From the NCBI GenBank assembly GCA_963728285.1, contig CAVSJR010000001.1, positions 1 through 64,000 of the forward strand: a DNA stretch of 64,000 bases, given 5' to 3'. The notes under the pieces were generated by a model that worked only from the letters and a program-made list of their open reading frames with translations, was not told the origin of the DNA and ran no database searches. This stretch comes from CAVSJR01 sp963728285 (GTDB lineage: Bacteria > Actinomycetota > UBA4738 > HRBIN12). The position numbers and the translations under genes were made by a program. Positions 9,143-19,495 of this stretch are shown here, piece by piece; positions within the stretch are counted from its first letter, which is position 1; each line of letters starts with the position of its first letter.

Positions 9143-12100
9143 TCAACCGGTCGCCCGTTGCACCGATGCGCCGACGCGACCGTCGCCGTCCCGGTCGACC
9201 GGCGGCCCGTCGTCGCGGCCCTCCTCGTCCAGCGCCGCGAGCAGCCGCCCCTCGACCCATCCGGGGAGGTCCGCCGAGGCCACGCGCTCCGGCCGCAGGT
9301 TCAGGGTCGAGGTCGTCGCGTGATAGGCGGCTTCGGGCACGCGCTCGGACAGATCGACGGCGAGCGCCTCGGGGAGCCGCAGGGGTTTGATCCGGACCTC
9401 GTCGCGATAGGTGCTCACGTCGCCGACGCCCAGGCGTGCGCAGGTGATCCGGAGGCTCCCCACCGAGAAGAGCGTCTCGACCTCCGGGGGCAGGCCCCCG
9501 TAGCGATCCTCGGCCTCGGCTCGGACCTCGGCGAGTCGCCGGTGATCCGGGGAGGTGGCGATCCGCCGGTAGAGCTCCAGGCGAAGCGCCTCCTGCTCGA
9601 GCCAGCCGATGGGAACGAACGCCTTGACGGGCAGCTCGATCCTGATCTCCTGCTCCTCGCGGACCTCCTCGCCCTTCATCTCGGCGACGGACTCCTGAAG
9701 GAGCCGCGCATACGTGTCGAAGCCGACCGCCGCGATCTGCCCGTGCTGCTCGGCGCCGAGGAGATTGCCCGCGCCGCGGATCTCGAGATCTCGCAGGGCG
9801 ATCTGGAAGCCGCTGCCGAGCGCGGTGTGCTTGGAGATCGTCGCGAGCCGCTCGTGTGCCTCGTCGGTCAGCTTCGAGACCGGTGGAAAGAAGAAGTGGG
9901 CGAACGCCCGCTCCTTCGAACGACCGACCCTGCCGCGAAGCTGATACATCTGCGCGAGGCCCAATCGGTCGGCGCGGTCCACGATCAACGTGTTCGCGCT
10001 CGGGACGTCGAGGCCCGACTCGATGATCGTGGTCGAGACGAGCACGTCCGCGTCCCGGTCCCAGAATCGGATCATCTCGACGCTCGAGCATGTCCTCGTC
10101 CATCTGCCCGTGCGCGACGACCACCCTCGCCTCGGGCACGTGCTCCCGGATCCAGCCGACCTGCCGATCGATCGTCGAGACCCGGCTGTGAACCCAGAAG
10201 ACCTGACCCTCTCGAAGCAGCTCGCGGCGGATCGCGCCGATGGCCATCCCCTCGTCGTAGGGCCCGACGAAGGTGAGGACCGGTTGGCGGTCCTCGGGCG
10301 GGGTGTCGACGACGCTCATGTCGCGGATGCCGGTGAGGGCCATCTCCAGCGTCCTGGGGATCGGGGTCGCCGTCATCGTGAGCACGTCCACGTGGGCGCG
10401 CATCTTCTTGAGCCGCTCCTTGTGTGCCACCCCGAACCGCTGCTCCTCATCGACGATCAACAGGCCGAGGTCGGAGAAGGCGACGTCGCTGGAGATCAGC
10501 CTGTGCGTCCCGATGACGACGTCCACCGCGCCCTTCCTGACATCGTCGATGACCCGCTTCTGCTCGGCGGCGGAGAGGAACCGGGAGAGCATCGCGACCT
10601 TGACGGGGAACGGCGCGAAGCGCTCGCTGAACGTGACCGCATGCTGCTCGGCGAGAAGCGTCGTGGGGACGAGCACGGCGACCTGCTTGCCGTCCATCAC
10701 GGCCTTGAAGGCCGCGCGAACGGCGATCTCGGTCTTGCCGTATCCGACGTCGCCGCAGATCAGGCGATCCATCGGCTTGGGCCGCTCCATGTCCCGCTTG
10801 ACCTCGTCGATGGTCGTGAGCTGATCGCGCGTCTCGTCGAATGGGAACGCGTCCTCGAGCTCCCGCTGCCACGGCGTGTCGGGGGCGAACGCGTGGCCGG
10901 CGACGGACATCCGAACCGAGTACAGGCGCACGAGCTCACCGGCCATGTCCTTCACCGCACGCTTCACGCGCGACTTCGCTCGAGCCCAGTCGCTGGATCC
11001 CAGTCGGTGCAGTCGTGGCGACTCCCCGCCCACGTACTTCGCCACCATCCCGACCTGATCGGTCGGGACGAACAGCCTGTCGCCCTCCGCGTAGTCGAGG
11101 ACCATGTAGTCGCGCTCGGCCGCCGCGACGGCCCGATGCGTGATGCCGACGTAGCGACCGACGCCGTGTACACGGTGAACGGCGTAATCGCCCGGCGAGA
11201 GCTCCTGGGCGATCGCGTCCGCCCGTCGCGCCGCGATGCGCGGCGCGTCCCGCGTGTGACGGCGGCTGCCGAACAGATCCTCCTCGGTCGCGACGGCCAA
11301 TCGACCCGGCTCGAACACGAAGCCGCCGGCGAGGTCCGCCTCCACGCCCACCGCCGGCGAGCTCGTGGCGCCCGGAACCGCCCGCTCGACGACCTCGAGG
11401 CCGCGCTCCGCGAGAACCTCTCGCGCCCGCTCCAGGCTGCCGTGGCCGGAGGCCGCAACGACGATCCGATAGCCGTCGCGCGCCAGCTCGGCCAGGAAGG
11501 AGGCGAGCTCGCCGGGGCTCCCCGCCGCCGTCCCCCAGCCCGTGACGCCCAGGTCGAGGCCCTCGGCGAACTCGGTCAGCTCGACGCGCCTGCGATCGGC
11601 GAGGGACTCGTCGAGATCTCGTAGCACCGGCGGCCCCGGCCACCCCGACGCCTCGACCAGGGCGCTCGCCTCGTCGACCGTCTGACGGGCCCGGTCGACG
11701 GTTCGGCGGGACTGGGTCAGCACCACCCACGAGCCGGGCGGGAGCAACTCGGCGGGAACGGGGAGGCGGGAGGGCTCCAGGAGCAGGGGTGCCAGCGTCT
11801 CCATGCCCTCGAAGACGAGCCCGTCGGCGAACCGGGCGAGCTGGTCGCGGAAACGATCGAGGTGCCGAGGCGCCTCTCGCTCCGCTCGCCTTCGAAGCTC
11901 CGGGGTCGCCAGCAGCTCGCGGACGGGGAGCGCCTCCACCGACCGGACCGCCTCGGTCGACCGCTGGGTCGCCGGCACGAACTCTCGAAGCGACTCGATC
12001 TGATCGCCGACGTATTCGGCGCGCGCCGGCCGGCGCGCGGTCCCGGGAAACACATCGACGATGCCGCCCCGGACGGCGAACTCGCCTCGGTGCTCGACGA

Positions 12101-12614
12101 TGTCGGCTCGCGCGTACCCGAGCCCGACGAGCCGCTCCGCGAGCTCGTCCGGCGCCAGCTCCATCCCCTCCTCGAGGACGACGGGCTCGGCCTCCAGCAA
12201 CGTCGGGGAGATCGGCTGCACCGCGGCGTGGGCCGACGCGACGAGGACGAAGGGCCCGTCGGCGGCGCGCACCGCCCTGGCGGCCCGAGCGCGCCGGGCG
12301 ACGACCTCGGCGCTCGGGCTGATGGCCTCCGACGGAAGCGCTTCCCACGGCGGAAGCAACGCGACGCGGTCCCTCCCGAGGAAGGCGCCCACGCCGTGCT
12401 CCAGCGCCTCCGCCTCCCGGGGCCCGGGCGCGACCGCGAGGATCGGGGCGTCGAGCGCGCGGGCGAGCGCCGCGACGACGAAGTCCTGGCCCGCATCCGC
12501 CCTCGCGACGACGGAAGGGGCGCGGTCGGTCAGGAGCCGTTCGAACGGCTCCGAGGCGATCAACGCGTCGAGGATCGACTCCACGGACCGGATGCTCCCT
12601 TCCCGCCGCGCCAT
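9143..12614 (-). CDS. mfd: Transcription-repair coupling factor Mfd (frameshift near 10080)
   Basis: About 1156 aa after joining two frames. UvrB-like N-terminal modules, an RNA-polymerase-interacting domain around YAVHRVHGVGRYVGI, then RecG-like helicase motifs: GDVGYGKTEIAVRAAF, VDEEQRFGV, TATPIPRTLEMAL, and after the shift TTIIESGLDVPSANT and QLRGRVGRS; C-terminal TRCF domain. It removes stalled RNA polymerase and recruits UvrA. The frame breaks between MDEDMLER and MIRFWD near 10076-10083; dropping one base restores the expected LER-EMIRFW sequence. This looks like a sequence error, not a pseudogene. Confidence 0.93.
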
Positions 12615-12682
12615 TCCCGATGGCCGGCGACGACGGCGGACAGCGCAAACAGCCCTCTCGGAGGACGAGGAGGGCCGTTCCC

Positions 12683-13306
12683 TCAGTGTAGGTGCGCGGG
12701 CGCGGATACGTGCACGCGCTCGGTCAGGCGCGCGGGTCCGCCTCGGTTGTGGCGATCCTGGGTGGCCTCGAGGCCGTCGCGGACGAGCGAGAGGGCCGCG
12801 TCGGCCGCCTCATCGACGAGGGAGGGGACGTCGGGGGCCTCGGCCTTGGAGAACGGGCGAAGCACGAAGTCGGCCGGGTCCTGTCGGCCGGGGGGCCGCC
12901 CCACCCCGACGCGAATCCGATGGAAATCGGGGGTGCGCAACGCGGCCTGGAGCGACTTGAGGCCGTTGTGCCCCGCGGTGGATCCACCGATCTTGGCCCT
13001 CAGGGCGCCGAACGCGATATCGATCTCATCGTGCACCGCGATCACATGGTCGGCGTCGACTCCTCGCTTTCGAGCGAGCGACGCGTACGACGCGCCGGAC
13101 TCGTTCATGTAGCGAAGCGATTTCGCCAGCAGGATGGGTTCGCCGTCCTCGCGAAGCTCGGCCGCTTCCACCGGCAGGAATCGTGCCTTGCGGAAGCGCT
13201 CGCCGGCGCGCCGTGCGAGCTCATCAACGACCATGGCGCCGACGTTGTGCCGCGTCGCGGCGTAGCGCTCGCCGGGATTGCCAAGGCCAGCGATCAGCCA
13301 CGTCAC
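12683..13306 (-). CDS. pth: Peptidyl-tRNA hydrolase
   Basis: 207 aa. Releases tRNA from peptidyl-tRNA dropped during translation. Key signatures: LIAGLGNPGERYAATRHNVG with the catalytic His, the LAKSLRYMNESG loop, VIAVHDEIDIAFG with the catalytic Asp, and GGSTAGHNGLKSL. GTG start. It sits between mfd and the L25 gene, the normal actinobacterial neighbourhood. Confidence 0.95.
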   Translation of the reverse strand: MTWLIAGLGNPGERYAATRHNVGAMVVDELARRAGERFRKARFLPVEAAELREDGEPILLAKSLRYMNESGASYASLARKRGVDADHVIAVHDEIDIAFGALRAKIGGSTAGHNGLKSLQAALRTPDFHRIRVGVGRPPGRQDPADFVLRPFSKAEAPDVPSLVDEAADAALSLVRDGLEATQDRHNRGGPARLTERVHVSAPAHLH

Positions 13307-13388
13307 GATACCGACCCTCCCGGTTCACGCGGGACGATCCTCACGCCAACGCCGGGAACGGGGCAGCGCGAGCCGATCGTCCGGCGAC

Positions 13389-14087
13389 TCAGCCCTCGCC
13401 GCCGCCCTCCTCGGCGGCGGGCGGTGCGGGCTCCTCCGCGCCTTCCTCGGCCGGCTCGGGAGCGGGCTCGGCCTCGGCGGCGAGCGCCGCTGCCGCGGCC
13501 TCCTCCGGCGTCTCCAGCTCGGCCTCGGTCCTCAGCACCGCCGGGACGACGACCGCGAGGACGGAGTCCTCCGGGTTGGTGAGGATGGTGACGCCCCGAG
13601 GGGCCGGTATGTCCCCGACGCGCAGCGCATCGCCGAGCTCCAGCGTCGAGATGTCGGCGTCGATCGCCTCCGGCACGTCGCTCGGAAGGCACTCCACGTG
13701 CAGCTCGAAGAGATGGTGCTCCACGACCCCACCGGCCTTCACGCCGGGTGACTCACCGATCTCGCGGACCGGAACATCGATCGTGATGGTCTCGGTTCGG
13801 CTCACGATGAGGAAGTCCACGTGCACGAGCTGTCCCTTGATGTGGTTCTGCTGCACCTCGCGCGGCATCGCCAGGTGGGTCGTCCCGTCGACGATCAGAT
13901 CGACAAGGACGTTGGACCCCGCTCCCGTGTGAAGGATCCTGTAGAGCTCCTTGGCGTCGACGGAGAGCGGCACCGAGTCCTGGCCGTGCCCGTAGAGGAC
14001 CGCGGGCACGCGGCCGCCCGCGCGAAGCTTGCGGGCGATGCCCTTTCCGGTATCGCCTCGTTTCTCGGCCTTGAGCTTCTCTTCCAT
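13389..14087 (-). CDS. rplY: 50S ribosomal protein L25, general stress protein CTC type
   Basis: 232 aa. N-terminal L25 domain binding 5S rRNA (about 1-95: GKGIARKLRAGGRVPAVLYG) and a C-terminal TL5/CTC beta domain (about 100-190: VDVPVREIGESPGVKAGGVVEH, SDVPEAIDADISTLELGD). The tail is Ala/Glu/Pro-rich and acidic, as usual for actinobacterial CTC. Gene order pth-L25-prs-glmU supports the call. Confidence 0.94.
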   Translation of the reverse strand: MEEKLKAEKRGDTGKGIARKLRAGGRVPAVLYGHGQDSVPLSVDAKELYRILHTGAGSNVLVDLIVDGTTHLAMPREVQQNHIKGQLVHVDFLIVSRTETITIDVPVREIGESPGVKAGGVVEHHLFELHVECLPSDVPEAIDADISTLELGDALRVGDIPAPRGVTILTNPEDSVLAVVVPAVLRTEAELETPEEAAAAALAAEAEPAPEPAEEGAEEPAPPAAEEGGGEG

Positions 14088-14182
14088 CGGGTCGCCTCGA
14101 TCGTCGGGGAGGTCAGGCCGCCCATGCTACCGCAGCGCCCAAGCACGCGGCCGAGCGCGCGAGGCGGGTCGCGCGGCGGGCG

Positions 14183-15166
14183 TCAGACCTGGTTGTCGCC
14201 GTGGAAGATCTCGGACACGGACGTGTCCTCGAACACCGCCCGAAGCGCGCTGGCGATCAGGGGGGCGATGGAGAGCACCTTCAGCTTCGCGAAGCGGCGC
14301 TCCTCGGCGAGCGGCACGGTGTTCGTGACGACGACCTCCTTGATCGGCGCCTCCTCGAGGTTTTGCACGGCCTTGCCGGAGAGGATCGGATGGGTGGCGG
14401 CCGCATAGATGGGACCGGCGCCGTGCTGGGCGAGGGCCGCCGCGCCCTTCGCCACGGTCCCCGCCGTGTCGATCATGTCGTCGATGATCACGCAGGGCCG
14501 GCCCTGGACCTCGCCGACCACCGCCATCTCCTCGATCTTGTGCGCCTCCGTGCGCGAGCGGCGCTTGTAGAGGAAGGCCAGGTCCGCGTGGAGGTACTTG
14601 CGCAGCTTCTCCGCGGTCTTGATCCGGCCGGCGTCCGGCGCGACGACGACGAGGTCGTCGTCGCCGTGGAGCATCAGCTGGTTCTTCAGATAGTCCGAGA
14701 GGATGGGGAGCGCGGTCAGATGGTCGAAGGGGAAGTCGAAATACCCCTGGATCTGGCCGGAGTGCAGGTCCACCGAGACGACCCGGTCGGCGCCTGCGGT
14801 CGTGATGAGGTCCGCGATGAGCTTCGCCGATATCGGCTCCCGCGCCATCCCCTTATGGTCCTGCCTCGAGTACCCGTAGTACGGGATCGCGGCCGTGATC
14901 CGCTTCGCGCTCGCGCGCTTCATCGCGTCGATCATCACGAGCTGCTCCATGATCGACTCGTTCACGGGGTCGGCATGACTCTGGATCACGAACACATCCG
15001 CTCCGCGGACGCTCTCGTTCGCTCGAAAATAGATCTCGCCCGACGCGAATCGCGTGAGATCGGCATCGCAGAGATCGACGCCGAGGTGCTCGGCGATCTC
15101 CTGCGCGAGCGTCGGATGCGTCGTCCCAGAGAAGACCATCATCTTCTTCTTCGTAACGATCTCCAC
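14183..15166 (-). CDS. prs: Ribose-phosphate pyrophosphokinase
   Basis: 327 aa. Makes PRPP from ribose 5-phosphate and ATP for nucleotide, His and Trp synthesis. Motifs: FSGTTHPTLAQEIAEHLG, the flexible-loop region IPYYGYSRQDHK, VSVDLHSGQIQGYFD, and the PRPP loop VIIDDMIDTAGTV. GTG start at 15166. Follows glmU closely, the conserved glmU-prs pair. Confidence 0.96.
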   Translation of the reverse strand: MEIVTKKKMMVFSGTTHPTLAQEIAEHLGVDLCDADLTRFASGEIYFRANESVRGADVFVIQSHADPVNESIMEQLVMIDAMKRASAKRITAAIPYYGYSRQDHKGMAREPISAKLIADLITTAGADRVVSVDLHSGQIQGYFDFPFDHLTALPILSDYLKNQLMLHGDDDLVVVAPDAGRIKTAEKLRKYLHADLAFLYKRRSRTEAHKIEEMAVVGEVQGRPCVIIDDMIDTAGTVAKGAAALAQHGAGPIYAAATHPILSGKAVQNLEEAPIKEVVVTNTVPLAEERRFAKLKVLSIAPLIASALRAVFEDTSVSEIFHGDNQV

Positions 15167-15190
15167 GCATGTCCCCCTGTCGTGGCGCGG

Positions 15191-16660
15191 CTACGTCGTC
15201 GGCTTTCGGGACCTCTTCTTCTTCTTCTTCGTCGCCCCCGCGGCGCCGGCTGCATCCGATGAGGCGCGCTCGTCGTCCTTGCGCTTTCGGTACCCCGGGA
15301 CCACGCGCTGCTCCGCCCGCTCGACGGCGAGCGCCCCCGGCGGAACGTCCTTCGTGATCACCGATCCGGCCCCCGTGACGGCGCCCCTTCCGATACGAAC
15401 GGGCGCGACGAGCATGTTATCCGAGCCGATGCGCACATCGTCGGCGATGACGGTGGGATGTTTCTCGTAGCCGTCGTAGTTGACCGTCACGGTCGCGGCG
15501 CCCACGTTGGTGTTCCTTCCGATCGACGCGTCGCCGACGTAGCTCAGATGCGGCACCTTCGAGCCCGCGCCGACGCGCGACGCCTTGATCTCCACGAACG
15601 TTCCCGCCTTCGCGCCCTCATCGAGCACGGTTCCCGGGCGCAGGCTCGCGAACGGGCCGACGCTCGCTCGAGGACCGATCCGGGCGCCGCGGACGACGGC
15701 GAACGTCACCTCGGCCCCGTCCGCGATCCGGGAGTCCCGGATCCGCGTGCTCGGGCCGATCTCGCAGCCCTCGCCGATTCGCGTGTCGCCCTCCAGGAAC
15801 GTGAGTGGATGGATGACGGTGTCGGTGCCGATGCGAACGTCGACGTCGATGTAGGTCTGAGCCGGGTCGACGATGCTGACGCCCTTGTCGAGATGCCTCG
15901 CGTTGATGCGGTCGCGCATGAGGTGCGAGACGGTCGCGATGCTCGCCCTGGAGTTCACGCCCGCCCACGTCTCGAAGTCCCCAAGCAGGGCGGAGACTCG
16001 CTCTCCCTTGTCTCGGAGGATCCCCAGCGTGTCCGGGAGGTAGTACTCGCGCTGCCGATTGTCCCTGCCGACGAGCGGGAGCACACGGTAGAGCTCCTCC
16101 CGACGAAAGGCATACACGAGGGTCGAGATCTCGTTGATGCTCGCCGTCTCGGCCGAGGCGTCGCTCTCCTCGACGATGGCGCGGAAGCTGGATCCCTCCC
16201 GGACGACTCGGCCGTATCCCTTCGGATCCTCGACGAGCGACGTCAGGACGGTGGCCGCCGCCTTTGACCGGCGATGGAGTGACAACACGCTTCGCACATG
16301 CCGTCCCTCGACGAGGGGATCGTCGCCCGCCATCACGAGCACGTCGCTCGCGTTTCCGACCGCCTTCTCCGCCGCGGCGACCGCATGCCCGGTTCCGAGC
16401 GGCTCGCCCTGATCGACGAAGTCCAGATCCGGACCAAGGCCCCAGGAGCGAACCGCTTCCTCGACGCGCTCGGCGCCGTGGCCGACCACGACGACGATGC
16501 GCTCGGGACGGGCCACGCTCGCGGCCTTCAGGACGTGCCAGAGGGATGGCCGGCCGCACACCGGCTGCAGGACCTTGGGCAGCTTGGACTTCAGCCGCTT
16601 GCCCTTGCCCGCCGCAAGGACGACCACGGCGAGGGAGCGGGTCTTGGTTGTCGATGGCAA
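15191..16660 (-). CDS. glmU: Bifunctional GlmU (GlcNAc-1-P uridyltransferase / GlcN-1-P acetyltransferase)
   Basis: 489 aa from a TTG at 16660; the frame continues to an ATG at 16774 but that extension has no family match. N-terminal pyrophosphorylase (VVLAAGKGKRLKSKLPKVL, MAGDDPLVEG) is followed by a left-handed beta-helix acetyltransferase (hexapeptides from about residue 270; YVGDASIGRNTNVGAATVTV, NYDGYEKHPT). It makes UDP-GlcNAc for peptidoglycan. The Lys-rich C-terminal tail is typical of actinobacteria. The start choice is the main uncertainty. Confidence 0.93.
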   Translation of the reverse strand: MPSTTKTRSLAVVVLAAGKGKRLKSKLPKVLQPVCGRPSLWHVLKAASVARPERIVVVVGHGAERVEEAVRSWGLGPDLDFVDQGEPLGTGHAVAAAEKAVGNASDVLVMAGDDPLVEGRHVRSVLSLHRRSKAAATVLTSLVEDPKGYGRVVREGSSFRAIVEESDASAETASINEISTLVYAFRREELYRVLPLVGRDNRQREYYLPDTLGILRDKGERVSALLGDFETWAGVNSRASIATVSHLMRDRINARHLDKGVSIVDPAQTYIDVDVRIGTDTVIHPLTFLEGDTRIGEGCEIGPSTRIRDSRIADGAEVTFAVVRGARIGPRASVGPFASLRPGTVLDEGAKAGTFVEIKASRVGAGSKVPHLSYVGDASIGRNTNVGAATVTVNYDGYEKHPTVIADDVRIGSDNMLVAPVRIGRGAVTGAGSVITKDVPPGALAVERAEQRVVPGYRKRKDDERASSDAAGAAGATKKKKKRSRKPTT

Positions 16661-16847
16661 GGGTGTCCCCTGTCGCAGGCCACCCCTTTGTACCGGCGCC
16701 GACCCGCGGATGGCAAGGCCGCAGCGTGGTGCGGTCGCTCGCCCGCCATCCCGTGGCATGGGCCCGGACGGCACTCCCCCGTCCCAACCGCTCCCGCAGG
16801 GACATCGAGAGCGACCCCTCTCGGGCGGTGAGCGGCCAGGTCCGGAG

Positions 16848-17426
16848 TCAGACGGCCTTGACCCTGGGACGGAGCGTGCGTCGCATCACCGGGCGCGTCT
16901 TCGTTCGTCGAGCGACCTCGACGAAGCCGGCGCGGTCGAACATCGTCTTCGCGCCGTAGAACATGAACTCGTCATCGCTCGGCTCCGGCTTGTCGACCGG
17001 ATAGGCCTCGAGCATCCGCACGCCCTGCGACCGTGCGAAGGCCATCCCGGCCCGGAGCATCCGCTCGGCGACGTGCTGACCGCGCGCGCGGCGATCGACG
17101 TAGAAGCAGACGATGGACCAGACCGGTCGATCGTCGACGGGCTTCATCACCGGCGAGCGACGCAGCTTCCCGTACTCCTCGCGCGGGCCGAGCGACAGCC
17201 AGGCGACGGGGCTCCCGTCGAGGTAGCCGATCAGCCCCGGCACGACGCCGCGATCGACCAGACGCTTCATTGCCGCGCGGTTCGTCTTCCCCTGTCCGCC
17301 GCTCGCACCGGTGTTCCGGTAGTACATGCACCAGCATCCTCGAACGATCGACCCGCCCGGCCGGTTGAAGAGCTCGGCCAGGTCGGGCCAGCGATCGCGC
17401 GTCAACGGTTGCACGTCGAGTCGCAC
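16848..17426 (-). CDS. GNAT-family N-acetyltransferase
   Basis: 192 aa, GTG start. The GNAT fold is recognisable in the centre (VAWLSLGPREEYGKL, WSIVCFYVDRRARGQHVAERML, acetyl-CoA loop R-A-R-G-Q-H) with a C-terminal MFDRAGFVEVARR strand-helix. An N-terminal Cys-Trp-Cys cluster (GSIVRGCWCMYYRNTG) resembles a subgroup annotated only as acetyltransferase. Substrate unknown. Monocistronic, followed upstream by another GNAT gene on the same strand. Confidence 0.8.
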   Translation of the reverse strand: MRLDVQPLTRDRWPDLAELFNRPGGSIVRGCWCMYYRNTGASGGQGKTNRAAMKRLVDRGVVPGLIGYLDGSPVAWLSLGPREEYGKLRRSPVMKPVDDRPVWSIVCFYVDRRARGQHVAERMLRAGMAFARSQGVRMLEAYPVDKPEPSDDEFMFYGAKTMFDRAGFVEVARRTKTRPVMRRTLRPRVKAV

Positions 17427-17492
17427 CAGTCTCGTTCCTCTCGCCGTCCCGGTCGGCCCGGCGTCCTCCCTTCCGGTGGAGGAAGCTACGCC

Positions 17493-17957
17493 TCAACCGA
17501 TCGCTCGGCTGACGGTGATGTCCTCCTCTGCGAACCCGAGAGCGGCGTAGAATCGGCGAGCGGGCGCGTTGGCTGCGCCGGTGTCCACCGCCACGCGTTT
17601 CCGCCCTCTGGCGCGACCCCATCCCTCCGCCGCACCGACCAATGCCCGTCCCACGCCGCCGCCCTCGGCCGCCTTGGACACCACGAGCTCCCCGATGTAG
17701 GCGTCGATCTCCCCAGTGAAGTGAGCCCGTTCGCTGACGCACACGAAGCCCACCACCTCACCGTCCCGTTCGGCGACGAATGACGCGCTGTTTGGGTCGG
17801 AGAGATCTCGCAACGAATCCCGCACCCAGCCGCTCACCGCGAGACGCACCGCTTCAGGATCACGCCAGGCAGCCACGCCCTCCTGGAGCCGTTCGGCCAT
17901 CCCCATCAGGAGGTCCCGGTCCAAGTCTTCCGCAGGACGGATGTGCGTTCCTCCCAC
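17493..17957 (-). CDS. GNAT-family N-acetyltransferase
   Basis: About 154 aa from a GTG at 17957 (GGTHIRPAEDLDRDLL); the open frame extends to 18179 but the extra part is low-quality Arg/Pro sequence. GNAT core: VGFVCVSERAHFTGEIDAYI, acetyl-CoA loop EGGGVGRALVGAAEGW, and the common ANAPARRFYAALGF ending. It acetylates an unknown amine. It lies divergently from the adenylate cyclase gene. Confidence 0.78.
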   Translation of the reverse strand: MGGTHIRPAEDLDRDLLMGMAERLQEGVAAWRDPEAVRLAVSGWVRDSLRDLSDPNSASFVAERDGEVVGFVCVSERAHFTGEIDAYIGELVVSKAAEGGGVGRALVGAAEGWGRARGRKRVAVDTGAANAPARRFYAALGFAEEDITVSRAIG

Positions 17958-18162
17958 CGGAGCAGGATATGGGAACCGGAGAAGCAGCGCACGGGTTGAG
18001 ACCGGTGGGTCCACTTGGGCAGATGAGAACGCATACGGCGGCCGTAGCGGGAGCGGCGGCGCGCCAGGCGGGTCCAAGAGGAGCACGACGCGCTGTGCCC
18101 GAATATCGGTAGCCTCAATCTCCCGGCCTCGCCGGCCGGACCTTGTACGACGAGAGAGAGCG

Positions 18163-19495
18163 ATGGACCAGATCGACACAACGACGGCCGTTCGGGAGCC
18201 GTCCCGACGGCGGCTCGGCCTGGATCGGCTGCGGCTTCGGTTCCGCGACCCGGCGCTCGAGTCGGCGTTCCGTGCCGATCAATTCCGCCACAACCTGGGG
18301 AACATCCGCTTCGCCTTCCTGGCCGGGATCGTCCTCTGGATCTCGTGGGGTCTGCTCCTGCGCCCCTACATCCTGGCCCTCTCCGAACTCCGGCTCGACC
18401 GGATCATGCGGTGGGGCGTGTTCATCCCGATGCTGGTCATCGGCCTCGCGCTCTCGTTCACGCCCTTCTTCGGCCGGATCTGGGAATGGGTCGCGGTCGC
18501 CATCGCGACGGCGACGATCGTCTCGTGGGTGTACTACACCTCGAACATCCAGACGCTGCCCGCGGAGTACGGGTACGTCGGCGTCATCCTGATCACCGCA
18601 TTCACCTACACGCTGCTGCGGCTGCGGTTCGTCCTGGTCTTGCTGATCACGCGTGATCGGCATCGGCGCGTATCTGCCGTACGCCTTCGCCACTCGGTAC
18701 GTCGCGCCGGTGAGCGGGGTGCTGGCGACGCTCTATCTCGTCTCGTTCGGGTTCCTGGGCGACCTGGCTGCGCATCGGATGGAGCGGTTTACGCGAACGC
18801 TGTTCCTGCGGGAGCGTCAGCTCGACCAGGAGCGCCTGCGATCCGACGGCCTGCTCCTGAACATCCTGCCGCAGGTCGTCGTCGACCAGCTCAAGGTCAC
18901 GTCCGGCCGGCGGATCGCGCAGGCGTTCGAGGAGGTGACGGTGATCTTCGTCGACGCGGTCGGATCGACCCAGCAGGCCGCTCGCTCGTCGCCGGATGAG
19001 TTCGCCCATGCCTTGGACGAGCTGTTCAGCCGGTTCGACGAGATCGCCGACCGGCACGGCCTCGAGAAGGTGAAGACGATCGGAGATGCGTACATGGCCG
19101 TCGCCGGCGCGCCGGTCGCGATGGCCGATCATGCGGGAGCCGCCGTCGCGATGGCCGTCGACGTCATCCGAGAAGCGGGTGCGGTCCGATGGCCGTCGGG
19201 CGACCGGATCGTCGTCCACGGCGGTGTGGCCACCGGGCCGGCCGTCGCCGGCGTGATCGGGCGCAGGAAGTTCGCCTACGACCTGTGGGGCGACACCGTC
19301 AACGTCGCGAGCAGACTGGAGGAGCAGGGAGAGCCGGGTGAGGTTCTGGTGTCGGAGGCGACGGCCGTTCAACTGGAGGATCGGTACGAGTTCGGGCCCA
19401 CCCGGATCTTGGACCTGAAGGGCAAGGGGCGGACACCCGCCCGGGCGCTTCTCGGCCGCAACTCGAACGTTCCGATCGAGGTGCCGTCGACGTGA
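18163..19495 (+). CDS. Six-TM class III adenylate cyclase (frameshift near 18650)
   Basis: About 443 aa over two frames. Six membrane segments (about residues 50-200) precede a linker helix and a class III cyclase domain (about 250-430). Metal aspartates are in VIFVDAVGST and TIGDAYMA; the EKVKTIGD lysine and YDLWGDTVN aspartate mark ATP rather than GTP as substrate; VNVASR holds the transition-state Asn/Arg. It should make cAMP at the membrane. The frame changes at about 18648-18655, inside a 14-bp palindrome (18645-18658); dropping one base gives a continuous fifth helix. The stop overlaps the next gene (GTGA). Confidence 0.88.
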